A stretch of 64,000 nt of DNA from Deltaproteobacteria bacterium (lineage in GTDB: Bacteria; Myxococcota; SpSt-1050), in contig JAOAFA010000060.1 in NCBI GenBank assembly GCA_026416535.1, positions 1-64,000 of the forward strand, given 5' to 3'. Under the pieces are notes generated by a model. It worked only from the letters and a program-made list of their open reading frames with translations. It did no database searches and was not told the DNA's origin. This document shows positions 46,654 to 56,168 of this stretch, in pieces (the stretch's first letter is position 1; each line of letters begins with the position of its first letter). The position numbers and the translations under genes are program-made.

Positions 46654-47325
46654 TTAGGATTTTTTTTCAAAACACAATCTGATATCTGATAGAGAATTAA
46701 TTATATAATCCGGAGATAGATCTTTTATATCAGTGGAAACGTTTTTGAGCCAAATGACCTCAATACCTGAGGCTATTGCAGCCTCTATGCCAGCTCTCGA
46801 ATCCTCTACTATTATCAGCTCACTTTTAGGTAGGGATAAAAGTTCCTGTGCCCTTATAAATATTTCTGGGTTGGGTTTTGAGCTCTCTACGTCTTCTGAT
46901 GTGACTATCACATCAAAGAATCTATCAATATTAAACCTCTTTAATGCCGATTCAAACAGTCTTTTGGGTGTTGAGCTGGCAAGGGCGAGCTTCAGGCCTT
47001 TATTGTGGAGATATTCTAATGTTTCATAAGCACCATAATTGAGCTCGATTGCGGTTTCGTAAAATTTCTTCATAAGGTCTTCTCTTCTTTTTAGCAATAT
47101 CTCCGGAGGAGTTTTGATATTGTGAACCCTACATAACTCAATAACGGAGAGAAGTGGCGCAAGCCCCATTACCCTGTTTTTTATCTCGGGAATAAATCTA
47201 ACTCCCTCTTGTTCTATAATCATTTCATCAACTCTATCCCAGAAAGGTTCACTATCCACAATTACCCCATCAAAATCAAATATAATCCCTTTTATATTGT
47301 TTTTGACAAAGATTATTCTTTCCAA
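46654..47325 (-). CDS. HAD-superfamily phosphatase (beta-phosphoglucomutase-like)
   Basis: A 223-aa haloacid-dehalogenase-type hydrolase. Motif I is FDFDGVIVDSEP near residue 17, an alpha-helical cap follows, motif II is ALASSTP, motif III lies in SKPNPEIF and motif IV in IIVEDSRAGIEAA. The substrate is probably a small phosphorylated sugar or similar; the exact one is unknown. A TTG start at 47325 is used with GAGG upstream; no ATG fits the conserved N-terminus. Convergent with prmC, 9 bp between stops. Confidence 0.92.
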   Translation of the reverse strand: MERIIFVKNNIKGIIFDFDGVIVDSEPFWDRVDEMIIEQEGVRFIPEIKNRVMGLAPLLSVIELCRVHNIKTPPEILLKRREDLMKKFYETAIELNYGAYETLEYLHNKGLKLALASSTPKRLFESALKRFNIDRFFDVIVTSEDVESSKPNPEIFIRAQELLSLPKSELIIVEDSRAGIEAAIASGIEVIWLKNVSTDIKDLSPDYIINSLSDIRLCFEKKS

Positions 47326-47363
47326 ACTACCTCACTCACCCTGAAAATGGGTTGGGCCCCCAT

Positions 47364-48551
47364 TTAATCCTTCTTGGGACAAAAGTCCTCTACACATATG
47401 TCATATTTGTCTCTAACATTAATTATCCATTTTGAATTTTCACTACCAAAGTTTAATTCAGTTAATATCCCTCTTACATAAGAAAAATCCTTCCCTATGT
47501 ACTTTGTGGGGTCAAAATCAGATACATTGTCTCTTGAGATTATCAAAAAGATTGCAGAGGCTGTCTCATCATTTAGCCTTACTCTGTATTGACCATACTC
47601 ATTATACGTATCTCTGTCATATGACGATTCAAACATATTTAGTATCGTTGCTTTTTCAATCTCAACAAGAGATGACTCAAGAGATTCCATTAACTTTTTA
47701 TCGTAGGTAGTCGAGGTCTTAAGCTTAATCGGCTCTATTTTTTTAATTTTGCCCTCCAAAGGTCTTAGTTCTTCAATACAATATTTGCATAAAAGTGAAT
47801 CTGCCTGTTTACAATCATCGTATGTCATCCAATCAGGAAATGTGACTTGGGTATTTCCCAGATGCTCTTGAACCCTACCAATTAGTTGGCATAACAACTG
47901 GTATCTGTGAACACCATAAGGTCTTGAGAAATTATATACAAATAAGGAAGTGGGGTTATCAGTTTTAGATGCGTAGTCTGATATGTAGAAACCATTATTT
48001 GTAACAGCTGTTACGATCATCATACCTATGTTGTTTTTCTGTCCCCTAATACTTACCCTATAACCTCTCATGTTCGAACTAAATGGAGGTTTCTCTTCAT
48101 TACTCTTTTGGATCTCGTAAAGAGAAGGATTCCTAAAATAGATCTCGTCCGATGATCCACTGGCGTATGTAGGTTCTTCTCCTCTATCGTCTACAACCAT
48201 TAGGTGAGCTTTACCGTAGACATTTGTAATCTCTATTGTCTCCTCATTAGAAAGCCCATTAATAATCTTGACATCTTTCAGATATGTACTCTTCCCTCCA
48301 AAATTCAAATAGAGAGATATCTCTTTGTTTAATACGAAGGGGTCCTCTCCCTTACTACCAAGGGCCTTTATCCTAAATACTATCCTGTTCGTATCAGAAG
48401 GCAACAACTCTCTTTCTGAGCCTAAATTTTCAGGGGATAGAATCTTGAATTCAAAAGACTGCAATTCACTTTCTATCTCTATGAACTCAGTTTTGCATGA
48501 TATTATAATCAGTATCAATAGAAGCAAAATGTTATAGAGAAACTTATTCAT
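47364..48551 (-). CDS. Hypothetical lipoprotein
   Basis: A 395-aa exported lipoprotein (lipobox IISCKTE) without a recognised family. The N-terminal third is beta-rich (Ig-like appearance). The middle has FYISDYASKTDNPTSLFVYNFSRP, and the C-terminus has YIGKDFSYVRGILTEL with NVRDKYDI, reminiscent of OB-fold domains that follow some secreted nucleases; this is only a resemblance. Three Cys around 250-265 (DDCKQADSLLCKYC) may form a disulfide. It overlaps the upstream UshA-like gene by 8 bp, so the two are probably made together. Confidence 0.65.
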   Translation of the reverse strand: MNKFLYNILLLLILIIISCKTEFIEIESELQSFEFKILSPENLGSERELLPSDTNRIVFRIKALGSKGEDPFVLNKEISLYLNFGGKSTYLKDVKIINGLSNEETIEITNVYGKAHLMVVDDRGEEPTYASGSSDEIYFRNPSLYEIQKSNEEKPPFSSNMRGYRVSIRGQKNNIGMMIVTAVTNNGFYISDYASKTDNPTSLFVYNFSRPYGVHRYQLLCQLIGRVQEHLGNTQVTFPDWMTYDDCKQADSLLCKYCIEELRPLEGKIKKIEPIKLKTSTTYDKKLMESLESSLVEIEKATILNMFESSYDRDTYNEYGQYRVRLNDETASAIFLIISRDNVSDFDPTKYIGKDFSYVRGILTELNFGSENSKWIINVRDKYDICVEDFCPKKD

Positions 48552-50529
48552 TTTTGATCTTAATTCTTTCTCCCTCAGATAATTTGCTAAGGTTAATACA
48601 CGGGATCTGTTTGTAAATCCTACTTAACTCATCATAAGACTCTCTGAGCCTCTTTGCTGTATTCGAATCTAGGTGTTTAAAGTCTTCATCAGAGCAGACA
48701 GAAAACGTTTGTATGTAATCTTTGAGTGTGTCTCTTAAAGAGACTTTTGTATTGTATTTGGTGGTATTTCTTTTGAGCATTATGAAACCTGAGCCACCAC
48801 CTGCAATGTAGTCATTTGTGGCAAGTTTATAACTTGAGGATGGGTCTAATGGCTTCCTACATCTCTTATCTACAGCACAGAATTCCTCTTTTTCACAATC
48901 AGAGTCCACTTCACAACTTAATCCAGAGCCTCCTATTCCAATATTTTCAGCTTTTTTCTGTGTACAGTTCATGACAAATGATATACCTGACACCTGTGCT
49001 TGTGTTTTACATCCCCTCTCAGCACTCCTTCTTGATATAAAATCAAGGGTCTCCTGAACCTCTGCCCCGGATAGATACATAATTGTCAGTGTATTCTCAA
49101 AAGGGAAGACATTGTATAAGTCCTCAATGGTTATTAATCCTTGGTCAAAATCAGTCCTTATACCCAAGGAGTTAGTAATTGCAAATTCGGCCTCAACCCT
49201 TTTTCTTACCCTCATAGCGTCTGCTACAAGGTTGCCCAATTGCGAATCACCACCGCCTGCGTTGAATCTCCTAATTTTTGATAGTGAAAAGGCTACAGGT
49301 CTTGTTATTTGCATTTCGTCATAAAGAGTAATTCTATAGGGCTCAAGTTTCTTTACAATCTCTGCATCCTCAGGCACAGTACTATCAACTGGGAATATCT
49401 GATGAACATAGTCCTTAACTTCACCATCCCTGATCACCACATCTAATCTCCCTACAAACTTTGCGAATGCCCCACTATGACAAATAATAACATCCCTTCC
49501 ATCTATATCCTTTAGAACTTTAGGAGGGTCAGTAACGATATGCAAATGCCCTCCCAAAATAATATCTATCCCCCTGACGCCAGGGACCTTATATTTTACC
49601 CACCCCTCTCTATACTCAATGTCTGGATTATCTGACTCTTCTTTAAGGGGTGTATTTGGGTCCTCATATTGAATTGGCTCTTTATCCTCTAGCCTTATCC
49701 ACCCCTTGGGAGGTGTTTCCTCTTCCCTGAGCCATGTCTCATATCCCTGAACCATCTTCACATCATGGCTCAATCCCATATGGGAAAGCACGATCACAAG
49801 ATCAACTCTATCCTTTATTTCATTGATATACTTTGTAAGCACCGTGTAGGTATCCAATGGTGTGATCCCAAGAGAATTTCCGCCCTCGCCAATGGAGTAG
49901 ATAGAATCAATATCTCCCATTCCTATGATACCGAGTTTGAGACCCTCTACATCAACAATCGTATATGGCGATACAAATCTTCCAAGTTCACTCTTCTGTT
50001 GAACACCTAGATCAAAGATATAGTTCGCGGCAAGTAGTGGAAAAAACCCATAATTGACATACTGGGCTTGAAGATTTTTTACACCAAGATCAAATTCATG
50101 GTTACCAATAACAACTGCAGCGGGTTTGAGCTCACTTAAGAGTGTAAATTCAACTTCGCCTTTGAAGAGGTTGAATACTGGTGCCCCTTGAAATATGTCA
50201 CCTGAGTCTAAGTAAACCGATCTGGGTGATTTCTCTCTCTCCCTTTTAATGATATACGCTATTCTCGCAAATCCACCAAAAGGTCCTTTAGCAGGATCAA
50301 GACCTAGGTCTTCATCTGTCGCTAAGGGTGAGTACTTATATGGAAAGAGTCTTGAATGTATGTCGCTTGTATGTAGTATTGTAAGCCTGATATCCTGACC
50401 ACTCAGATTATAGCTTTCTCTTTCTTTAACACTGCAAGATAATAGAAATATCAAAGTCAATACAATAAAAGGCCTCTTTTGCTTTGACAATATGGTTTTA
50501 ATATAAACTTTTTTCATAGATTTTTTCAT
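48544..50529 (-). CDS. Bifunctional 5'-nucleotidase/metallophosphatase lipoprotein (UshA/CpdB type)
   Basis: A 661-aa lipoprotein (lipobox LLSCSVK). The metallophosphatase domain has LTILHTSDIHSR (DxH), YLDSGDIFQG (GD), VIGNHEFDLG (GNHE), a SHMG His and GGHLH. The 5'-nucleotidase C-terminal domain (about 390-640) has NLVADAMR and ATNDYIAGGGSGF. A Cys-rich loop (about 545-570, CEVDSDCEKEEFCAVDKRC) is inserted before the substrate-binding end. It would hydrolyse nucleotides or cyclic nucleotides outside the cytoplasm. The ribosome-binding site is weak; an internal ATG four codons in is possible. Confidence 0.9.
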   Translation of the reverse strand: MKKSMKKVYIKTILSKQKRPFIVLTLIFLLSCSVKERESYNLSGQDIRLTILHTSDIHSRLFPYKYSPLATDEDLGLDPAKGPFGGFARIAYIIKREREKSPRSVYLDSGDIFQGAPVFNLFKGEVEFTLLSELKPAAVVIGNHEFDLGVKNLQAQYVNYGFFPLLAANYIFDLGVQQKSELGRFVSPYTIVDVEGLKLGIIGMGDIDSIYSIGEGGNSLGITPLDTYTVLTKYINEIKDRVDLVIVLSHMGLSHDVKMVQGYETWLREEETPPKGWIRLEDKEPIQYEDPNTPLKEESDNPDIEYREGWVKYKVPGVRGIDIILGGHLHIVTDPPKVLKDIDGRDVIICHSGAFAKFVGRLDVVIRDGEVKDYVHQIFPVDSTVPEDAEIVKKLEPYRITLYDEMQITRPVAFSLSKIRRFNAGGGDSQLGNLVADAMRVRKRVEAEFAITNSLGIRTDFDQGLITIEDLYNVFPFENTLTIMYLSGAEVQETLDFISRRSAERGCKTQAQVSGISFVMNCTQKKAENIGIGGSGLSCEVDSDCEKEEFCAVDKRCRKPLDPSSSYKLATNDYIAGGGSGFIMLKRNTTKYNTKVSLRDTLKDYIQTFSVCSDEDFKHLDSNTAKRLRESYDELSRIYKQIPCINLSKLSEGERIKIKNE

Positions 50530-50547
50530 AGATTTAGGTATTAATAA

Positions 50548-51036
50548 TTATTGAATCGGGATTTCTATTATTTCAGCCTCCATCTTTTCAGTGTTAAGGA
50601 TTGCTATTGTAGATTTGCCAGATACATAGCCACATAGTTCACCGGGATTTATATACAGTTGGTTGTTTATTCTCTTAATAGAGGCCTGATGATCATGACC
50701 AAATATAATTATGTCACGGCCAGGAATAATCCCATCTTCAGAAGCCACATTTATATCATGTGTGATGTATACACTTTTACCACCGAGATTTAGTTCATAT
50801 GGCGGTTCCTGTATTCTGCTCTCAGATACTACTGTGAGACCCTTTTTTTCACCATCATTATTTCCAAACACACCTATCCACGGGCATTTGAATTCTTTAA
50901 ATAATCTTACAGTGAAGGGAGCCACATAATCCCCAGCATGGATTACCATATTTACATTTCTTTCGTTGAGTAGTGATATAGCCTTTTTAATGAGGGTGAT
51001 ATTATCGTGCGAATCAGAAATAATTCCTATGATCAT
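50548..51036 (-). CDS. YfcE/MJ0936-family phosphodiesterase
   Basis: A 162-aa single-domain calcineurin-like phosphodiesterase. Metal motifs are GIISDSHDN (DxH), VIHAGDY (GD), VFGNNDGE (GNND), YITHDI and FGHDHQ (GHxH), followed by NPGELCGY. Cytoplasmic; members cleave phosphodiester model substrates and the physiological substrate is unknown. It is probably the first gene of the run 51036-47364. Confidence 0.93.
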   Translation of the reverse strand: MIIGIISDSHDNITLIKKAISLLNERNVNMVIHAGDYVAPFTVRLFKEFKCPWIGVFGNNDGEKKGLTVVSESRIQEPPYELNLGGKSVYITHDINVASEDGIIPGRDIIIFGHDHQASIKRINNQLYINPGELCGYVSGKSTIAILNTEKMEAEIIEIPIQ

Positions 51037-51508
51037 CCTTCTTCTCCATAAAGAAAAATCATCCTAAAATGTATCAGATATTATTTTTTTTTCAAATAAA
51101 TTTTCTTAGCGTTGCCGCAAAATGAGCCTTTTATGTCAGTATCGTGATTTATGTAAAGAATTTCTTACATCTCAAAACCTTACCTCTCCTGTCTTATTGT
51201 TGAATTCCCGGAGATTTCACTGTCGCATTCTTTCCATCATAAATCCTAAAAGATAGATCCCTTGATCCGACTTGGCTAATATGCGCCTTGTCTCCACTGC
51301 AAGAAGTTAATAAATAAATGATCACCGTAAATCACCAATTATTTGATGTACTCTGAGTAAGATCAAAGCACGTCAAAAGACATCCCATAAAATAGGCACT
51401 GTTAACTACATGCTTAGGCCATATACCCATAATGGAGGTTGGATTTTGTTTCTTGAAAGTCTGGTACAAAATTTGCAGGAGCAAAGAAAATATGGGAGGT
51501 TACTGAAG
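51037..51508. other. Gene-free stretch upstream of yifB
   Basis: About 470 bp between two divergent genes, expected to hold both promoters; I could not choose a convincing pair. A longer yifB frame opens at 51410 but the added residues do not match the family. No RNA gene is seen. Confidence 0.3.
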
Positions 51509-53044
51509 ATGCTATCCGTAATCAATTCTGCAACAACTCTCGGAATCAACGGAGTCATCATCAAGGTTGAGGCCGATATTAGCATCGGTTTGCAGAATTT
51601 TTCTATTGTAGGACTCCCGGAGACATCTGTCAAAGAGAGCAAAACACGCGTCCAGAGTGCTGTAAAGAACAGTGGATTCGATATACCACCCAAGAAAATA
51701 ACAATTAATTTAGCACCTGCAGATTTAAAAAAAGATGGGACAAAATTTGATCTCCCAATCGCCATTGCTATTCTTTATGCATTACAAAATATTAAAAGCG
51801 ATAAACTTAGAGACTCTGTAATAATTGGTGAACTTTCTTTAACAGGTGAGTTAAGACCTGTTAAGGGAGTCCTTCCGATAGCCGTTGAGACAAGAGATGC
51901 TGGATTTAAGTATCTCGTATTACCTGACAAAAATGCGGCTGAGGCATCTGTAGTCGACAACATTGAAATTATCCCTATAAGTAACCTTACGCAGGCTATA
52001 AGCTGGCTCAACTCCGAGATAGAGATAGTATATGATAGAAGTGCGGATCTAATAGTAAACGATCAGCAAGTCGAATATCCTGAGGATTTCCGAGATGTAA
52101 AGGGACAAGAAAACGCTAAACGGGCATTAGAAATAGCGGCCTCAGGTGGTCACAACATACTTATGGTGGGGCCTCCAGGTTCTGGTAAGACAATGCTTGC
52201 AAGAAGACTCAGGACAATCCTACCACCCATGAACTTTAATGAAGCACTTGAGACCACTAAGATATACTCCGTGATGGGACTTCTGAAATCTGGTGTCTCT
52301 CTAATTAAGGAGCGACCATTTAGGGCACCACACCATACAATAAGTGATGTAGGGCTTATTGGAGGAGGTTCTATACCAAAACCAGGAGAGGTTTCGATCT
52401 CTCATAATGGTATCTTATTTTTGGATGAGCTGCCAGAATTTTCAAAATCTGTCCTTGAGGTCTTGAGGCAACCGATGGAGGACAGGGAAGTTACAATCTC
52501 AAGGGCGCTATTATCAATTACTTATCCGGCAAACTTTATGTTGGTTGCCGCAATGAATCCATGCCCCTGTGGATATTTAGGAGATCCTAATCACAAATGT
52601 CTATGTTCTTATCCTACAATACAAAAGTACCGTACGAGGATTTCTGGGCCCCTGTTAGATCGCATAGATATACACATAGATGTCCCTCCCGTCCAATATG
52701 CAGAATTATCAAACCAGAGAGAGGGGGAGTCCTCAACTGAAATAAGAAAACGGGTAATTAAGGCAAGGGCTATCCAGGAAGAGAGATTTAAAAAACATAA
52801 AAACATATACTGTAACTCTCAAATGACGACACGACTCATTCGAAAGTACTGTCAATTAAAGAGCGAAGGTCAAGATATACTCAAAAATGCTATGGAAAAG
52901 TTACATATGTCAGCTCGAGCACATGACAGGATTCTCAAACTTGCGCGAACAATAGCTGATGTAGATGGATCCGAAGAGATACAGGCCTCTCACGTTGCAG
53001 AGGCAATACAGTATAGAACTCTCGACAGAAACCAATTTAACTAA
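51509..53044 (+). CDS. YifB/ComM-family AAA+ ATPase
   Basis: A 511-aa Mg-chelatase-like ATPase. The N-terminal Lon-protease-like fold has [15 protein letters not shown], and the AAA+ module has Walker A GPPGSGKT, Walker [10 protein letters not shown] and sensor segment [15 protein letters not shown] with a Cys cluster. A C-terminal helical domain ends the protein. ComM homologues are DNA helicases that promote branch migration in recombination and transformation. ATG 51509 was chosen because GGAGG precedes it and the family starts with an MLS...LGI-type N-terminus. It is 13 bp before recA, consistent with a recombination operon. Confidence 0.94.
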   Translation: MLSVINSATTLGINGVIIKVEADISIGLQNFSIVGLPETSVKESKTRVQSAVKNSGFDIPPKKITINLAPADLKKDGTKFDLPIAIAILYALQNIKSDKLRDSVIIGELSLTGELRPVKGVLPIAVETRDAGFKYLVLPDKNAAEASVVDNIEIIPISNLTQAISWLNSEIEIVYDRSADLIVNDQQVEYPEDFRDVKGQENAKRALEIAASGGHNILMVGPPGSGKTMLARRLRTILPPMNFNEALETTKIYSVMGLLKSGVSLIKERPFRAPHHTISDVGLIGGGSIPKPGEVSISHNGILFLDELPEFSKSVLEVLRQPMEDREVTISRALLSITYPANFMLVAAMNPCPCGYLGDPNHKCLCSYPTIQKYRTRISGPLLDRIDIHIDVPPVQYAELSNQREGESSTEIRKRVIKARAIQEERFKKHKNIYCNSQMTTRLIRKYCQLKSEGQDILKNAMEKLHMSARAHDRILKLARTIADVDGSEEIQASHVAEAIQYRTLDRNQFN

Positions 53045-53057
53045 AAGGAGGATTTTT

Positions 53058-54059
53058 ATGAAGACAGATGAGAGACAAAAGAGAATTGCAAAGATAGTCT
53101 CTGACATCGAAAAGCAATTTGGTAAAGGTTCTATTTTACAGATGGGTGAAGAGGGACACCAGGAGATTCCAACAATCTCAACAGGGTCACTAGCCCTCAA
53201 TCATGCCCTTGGAAGTGGTGGCTATCCAAGAGGAAGGGTTATTGAGATATTTGGACCCGAGTCCTCTGGAAAAACTACTCTTGCATTACATGCCATAGCT
53301 GAGGCCCAAAAGGCAGGGCTTATCACAACCTTTATAGACGCCGAACATGCACTTGACATCAATTATGCTATTAAGATCGGCGTTGACCCAAAAAACCTAC
53401 TTTTATCACAACCTGATTACGGAGAACAGGCTCTGGAGATTGCTGATAACCTTATAAGGAATTCTTCATCTGATTTAATTGTCATTGATTCAGTAGCAGC
53501 CCTTGTCCCTAAAGCAGAGATTGAAGGTGAAATGGGAGATTCACATATGGGTCTTCAGGCAAGACTCATGTCGCAAGCGCTGAGAAAACTGACAGCAATC
53601 ACACATAAGACCAATTCAATGGTTATATTTATAAACCAGGTCAGAAATAAGATAGGGGTCGTATATGGGAATCCAGAGACAACGACAGGTGGAAACGCAC
53701 TAAAATTTTACGCCTCAGTTAGACTCGAGGTCAGGAAAGCAGATAACATCAAACAAGGTGAGAATATTATCGGCAATCGTATTAAGGTAAAGGTAGTAAA
53801 AAATAAGATATCAGCCCCATTTAAGGAGGTTATGCTTGAGGTTATTTACGGTGAAGGGATTAACACAAATGCTGAGATCGTGGACATGGCCATTGAGAGA
53901 GGGATTATTTCGAAGGCTGGCACATGGTACTCGTACAGAGAAGAACAATTAGGGCAGGGGAGAGAAAACATAATTACCCTATTAAAGCAGAATCACAACT
54001 TAAAAGAAAAAATAGTGAAAGAACTGTTTAAAAACGAGACTAAAAAGGCAGTTGCATAA
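53058..54059 (+). CDS. recA: Recombinase RecA
   Basis: A 333-aa RecA that forms filaments on single-stranded DNA for homologous recombination and SOS induction. Walker [20 protein letters not shown], loop L1/L2 segments ([38 protein letters not shown]) and the normal C-terminal domain are seen. ATG 53058 is preceded by AAAGGAGG; the frame is open 31 codons further upstream, overlapping yifB, but that part is not RecA-like. No LexA box was recognised nearby; transcription probably comes from upstream of yifB. Confidence 0.98.
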   Translation: MKTDERQKRIAKIVSDIEKQFGKGSILQMGEEGHQEIPTISTGSLALNHALGSGGYPRGRVIEIFGPESSGKTTLALHAIAEAQKAGLITTFIDAEHALDINYAIKIGVDPKNLLLSQPDYGEQALEIADNLIRNSSSDLIVIDSVAALVPKAEIEGEMGDSHMGLQARLMSQALRKLTAITHKTNSMVIFINQVRNKIGVVYGNPETTTGGNALKFYASVRLEVRKADNIKQGENIIGNRIKVKVVKNKISAPFKEVMLEVIYGEGINTNAEIVDMAIERGIISKAGTWYSYREEQLGQGRENIITLLKQNHNLKEKIVKELFKNETKKAVA

Positions 54060-54071
54060 AAGGGAGGATGT

Positions 54072-54926
54072 ATGAACACACATCCGGTATCATCTAATAC
54101 ATATTCGGAAGACAAATACACTCATTATTCTGAAGTCTGCCACTCAGCTGAACGTAGTATTGTACCAGAAAGAAACACTCATGTAAACTTCAAAGATATT
54201 CAGGGTCAGACAAATACGATAAAGAAATTTGAGACAGATCACATAAACCCTTCTCTTAATGGATGTGATATTAGCGAGAGATTGCTTAATTTGGCAAAGT
54301 TGATTAGTAAAAAGACAGCAGAATTCAAGGCAGAATATTATGAAGAGGCATTTAAAATAAAAGACAATCAGAGTAAGAGGCCTACCATCAAAGACTTTAT
54401 AAAAGTAGCAGAAGGCCTTAAATACGATGGAAAAGCAGTAGATGAAATGATGATAAGAGCCAATAAAACAGATTGTTCTGGTTTCATCAGAATGATCTAC
54501 GAAGAAAGCGGTAAGTCACTCTTATTAATTATGCAGAGGGAGCAGAAGAAGCTTGCTGATATGTACGGTTTAAATTCGGAGGAGTTTAAATCATATAGTA
54601 GGGGAGCAGAACTTATTAGGAGGGCGGCCAAACCAGTAACCGTTGATGAAGTAAGGCCCGGGGATCTTGTGTTTTTCAAAGAGATAAAAAGTCTTAAGAG
54701 AGACAGAATAAAAGATACTCCACCTGATGTAGAATTAACTGACTATGCCACTCATATTGGAATTGTTAGCAAAGTTGATATAGATGGCGATGGCAAGAGG
54801 CAGATCTCATTTATACATAAATCCACACATGGGGGTGTTGTAGAATCACTACTAAATTCAAATGCTAGAACTACAAGTAAAATCTATTATTCGGACCTAA
54901 ATCCATCTTTTGGGAGGATTAAGTAA
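54072..54926 (+). CDS. NlpC/P60-like peptidase domain protein
   Basis: A 284-aa protein whose C-terminal half resembles NlpC/P60 cysteine peptidases: catalytic Cys in KTDCSGFIRMIYEE near residue 138, VRPGDLVFF near 200, and His in YATHIGIVSKVD near 238. The N-terminal part is polar and low in complexity with no signal peptide, which is odd for a cell-wall enzyme. It may act in the cytoplasm or leave by a non-Sec route. GGGAGG precedes the ATG, and it lies 12 bp after recA. Confidence 0.75.
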   Translation: MNTHPVSSNTYSEDKYTHYSEVCHSAERSIVPERNTHVNFKDIQGQTNTIKKFETDHINPSLNGCDISERLLNLAKLISKKTAEFKAEYYEEAFKIKDNQSKRPTIKDFIKVAEGLKYDGKAVDEMMIRANKTDCSGFIRMIYEESGKSLLLIMQREQKKLADMYGLNSEEFKSYSRGAELIRRAAKPVTVDEVRPGDLVFFKEIKSLKRDRIKDTPPDVELTDYATHIGIVSKVDIDGDGKRQISFIHKSTHGGVVESLLNSNARTTSKIYYSDLNPSFGRIK

Positions 54927-54954
54927 GGTGGCTGAATTTAGGGGAACCACCTCC
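54927..54954. terminator. Possible bidirectional terminator between convergent genes
   Basis: AGGTGG and CCACCT arms, with A-rich and T-rich flanks partly inside the two stop regions, sit in the 28 bp between the NlpC/P60-like and SpoIID-like genes. Confidence 0.35.
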
Positions 54955-56157
54955 TTAATAAATCTTCTCGAGTGTAACACCTTTAAAATAGTGTAGTAAA
55001 ATTTCTTTATAATTTTTTCCCTCTTCTGCCATCTTCTTTGCTCCAAACTGACACAGTCCTACGCCATGTCCAAATCCCTTCCCAATAACTTCGACCTTAG
55101 AGTTTGAGAATTTAATAACAAAATCTGAACTTTTAAGCTCCGTGAAACCTATCCTCTCTCTAAATGAGTTTTTACTCAATGAAATATTCCTGTCACCGAT
55201 TATTCTGATTTTTCCTCTCTCTTCTGAAATTTTCTCTATCTTTTTCAACCCAAATAGCTTTTTGAGTCTCTCGACACTTATTATTAACCTCCACCCCTTT
55301 CCAAAAGGACATTCTCCGCCACATCGGCAGTTTACCGCCACAAGGTATGGCTTGTCAAACCCGAAGACCTCCCATGAACTAGTAGTCATGCCACCACAAC
55401 ACGAATGATATAGGGCATCTATTATCTCCCCATTGTATTTTAAGACCTCTCCTTTTGTACTTGAAACTGCCTGAATGACCTCCAGAGAATCCTCAGAGAA
55501 GCTGTTATACACCTGATCAAGGGTTGTATTGCTAATATCATAGAGGCAATTTTTGGAAGAGTATTTCTTCTTTAATACAAATGTCCTAGCGAGGACTGCC
55601 TGAGCCTTTAGTGCCTCTATGGGCCAATTGGGGTTCATTTCTTTACTTATGGTGTATCTCAAATAATCCTCAACATTTAAATCGTTAATTATTTTTACGC
55701 CACCTGCACCACGGACGAGCTCTAAATCTCCCCTTAAAAATCTACCATTTATTTCTATTGTTGATGCCTCGTTTCGAAAAAGGAGAGAATTAAACCTCCT
55801 ACTACTTAAATCTGTTACTTTCTCTTTGTAACCACTTAGAACTATACCATCTTTAAGGGATATGTTAAATGCCTTTTTTGACTCAACTATGTCGATCAAC
55901 ATTAGACCCTCTTCAGGCTCGGCTACATTATTTTTTATAACTTTTGTTATCTCGTCGCTATCTTCCACATTTTTACACTCTATTCTCTTTTCATTAAAAG
56001 AATATACCCTGCCCTTTTCAATAACAATTTTTACCTCATCACCGGGGGATGGTAAAAGGACTCGTATATTCTCAAGGGCAAGTAGCTCCTCCTCATAAAA
56101 AATCAAGGCAACAAAAATAAGATAGATATTTTTATTGGGATGTTGTAATAAACACAT
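54955..56157 (-). CDS. SpoIID/LytB domain protein
   Basis: A 400-aa exported protein of the SpoIID/LytB family. SpoIID is a lytic transglycosylase on denuded peptidoglycan; LytB-type homologues modify amidase activity. Seen: DLNVEDYLRYTISKEM, NWPIEALKAQAVLARTF, HSCCGGMTTSSWEVF and GFGHGVGLCQFGAKKMAEEG, which are all family marks, with the catalytic Glu region SKEMNP. The N-terminus is hydrophobic (about 8-30) as a signal peptide. No good ribosome-binding site is visible, and only 11 bp separate its ATG from the divergent gene. Confidence 0.9.
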   Translation of the reverse strand: MCLLQHPNKNIYLIFVALIFYEEELLALENIRVLLPSPGDEVKIVIEKGRVYSFNEKRIECKNVEDSDEITKVIKNNVAEPEEGLMLIDIVESKKAFNISLKDGIVLSGYKEKVTDLSSRRFNSLLFRNEASTIEINGRFLRGDLELVRGAGGVKIINDLNVEDYLRYTISKEMNPNWPIEALKAQAVLARTFVLKKKYSSKNCLYDISNTTLDQVYNSFSEDSLEVIQAVSSTKGEVLKYNGEIIDALYHSCCGGMTTSSWEVFGFDKPYLVAVNCRCGGECPFGKGWRLIISVERLKKLFGLKKIEKISEERGKIRIIGDRNISLSKNSFRERIGFTELKSSDFVIKFSNSKVEVIGKGFGHGVGLCQFGAKKMAEEGKNYKEILLHYFKGVTLEKIY

Positions 56158-56168
56158 AGCTTAAGTAT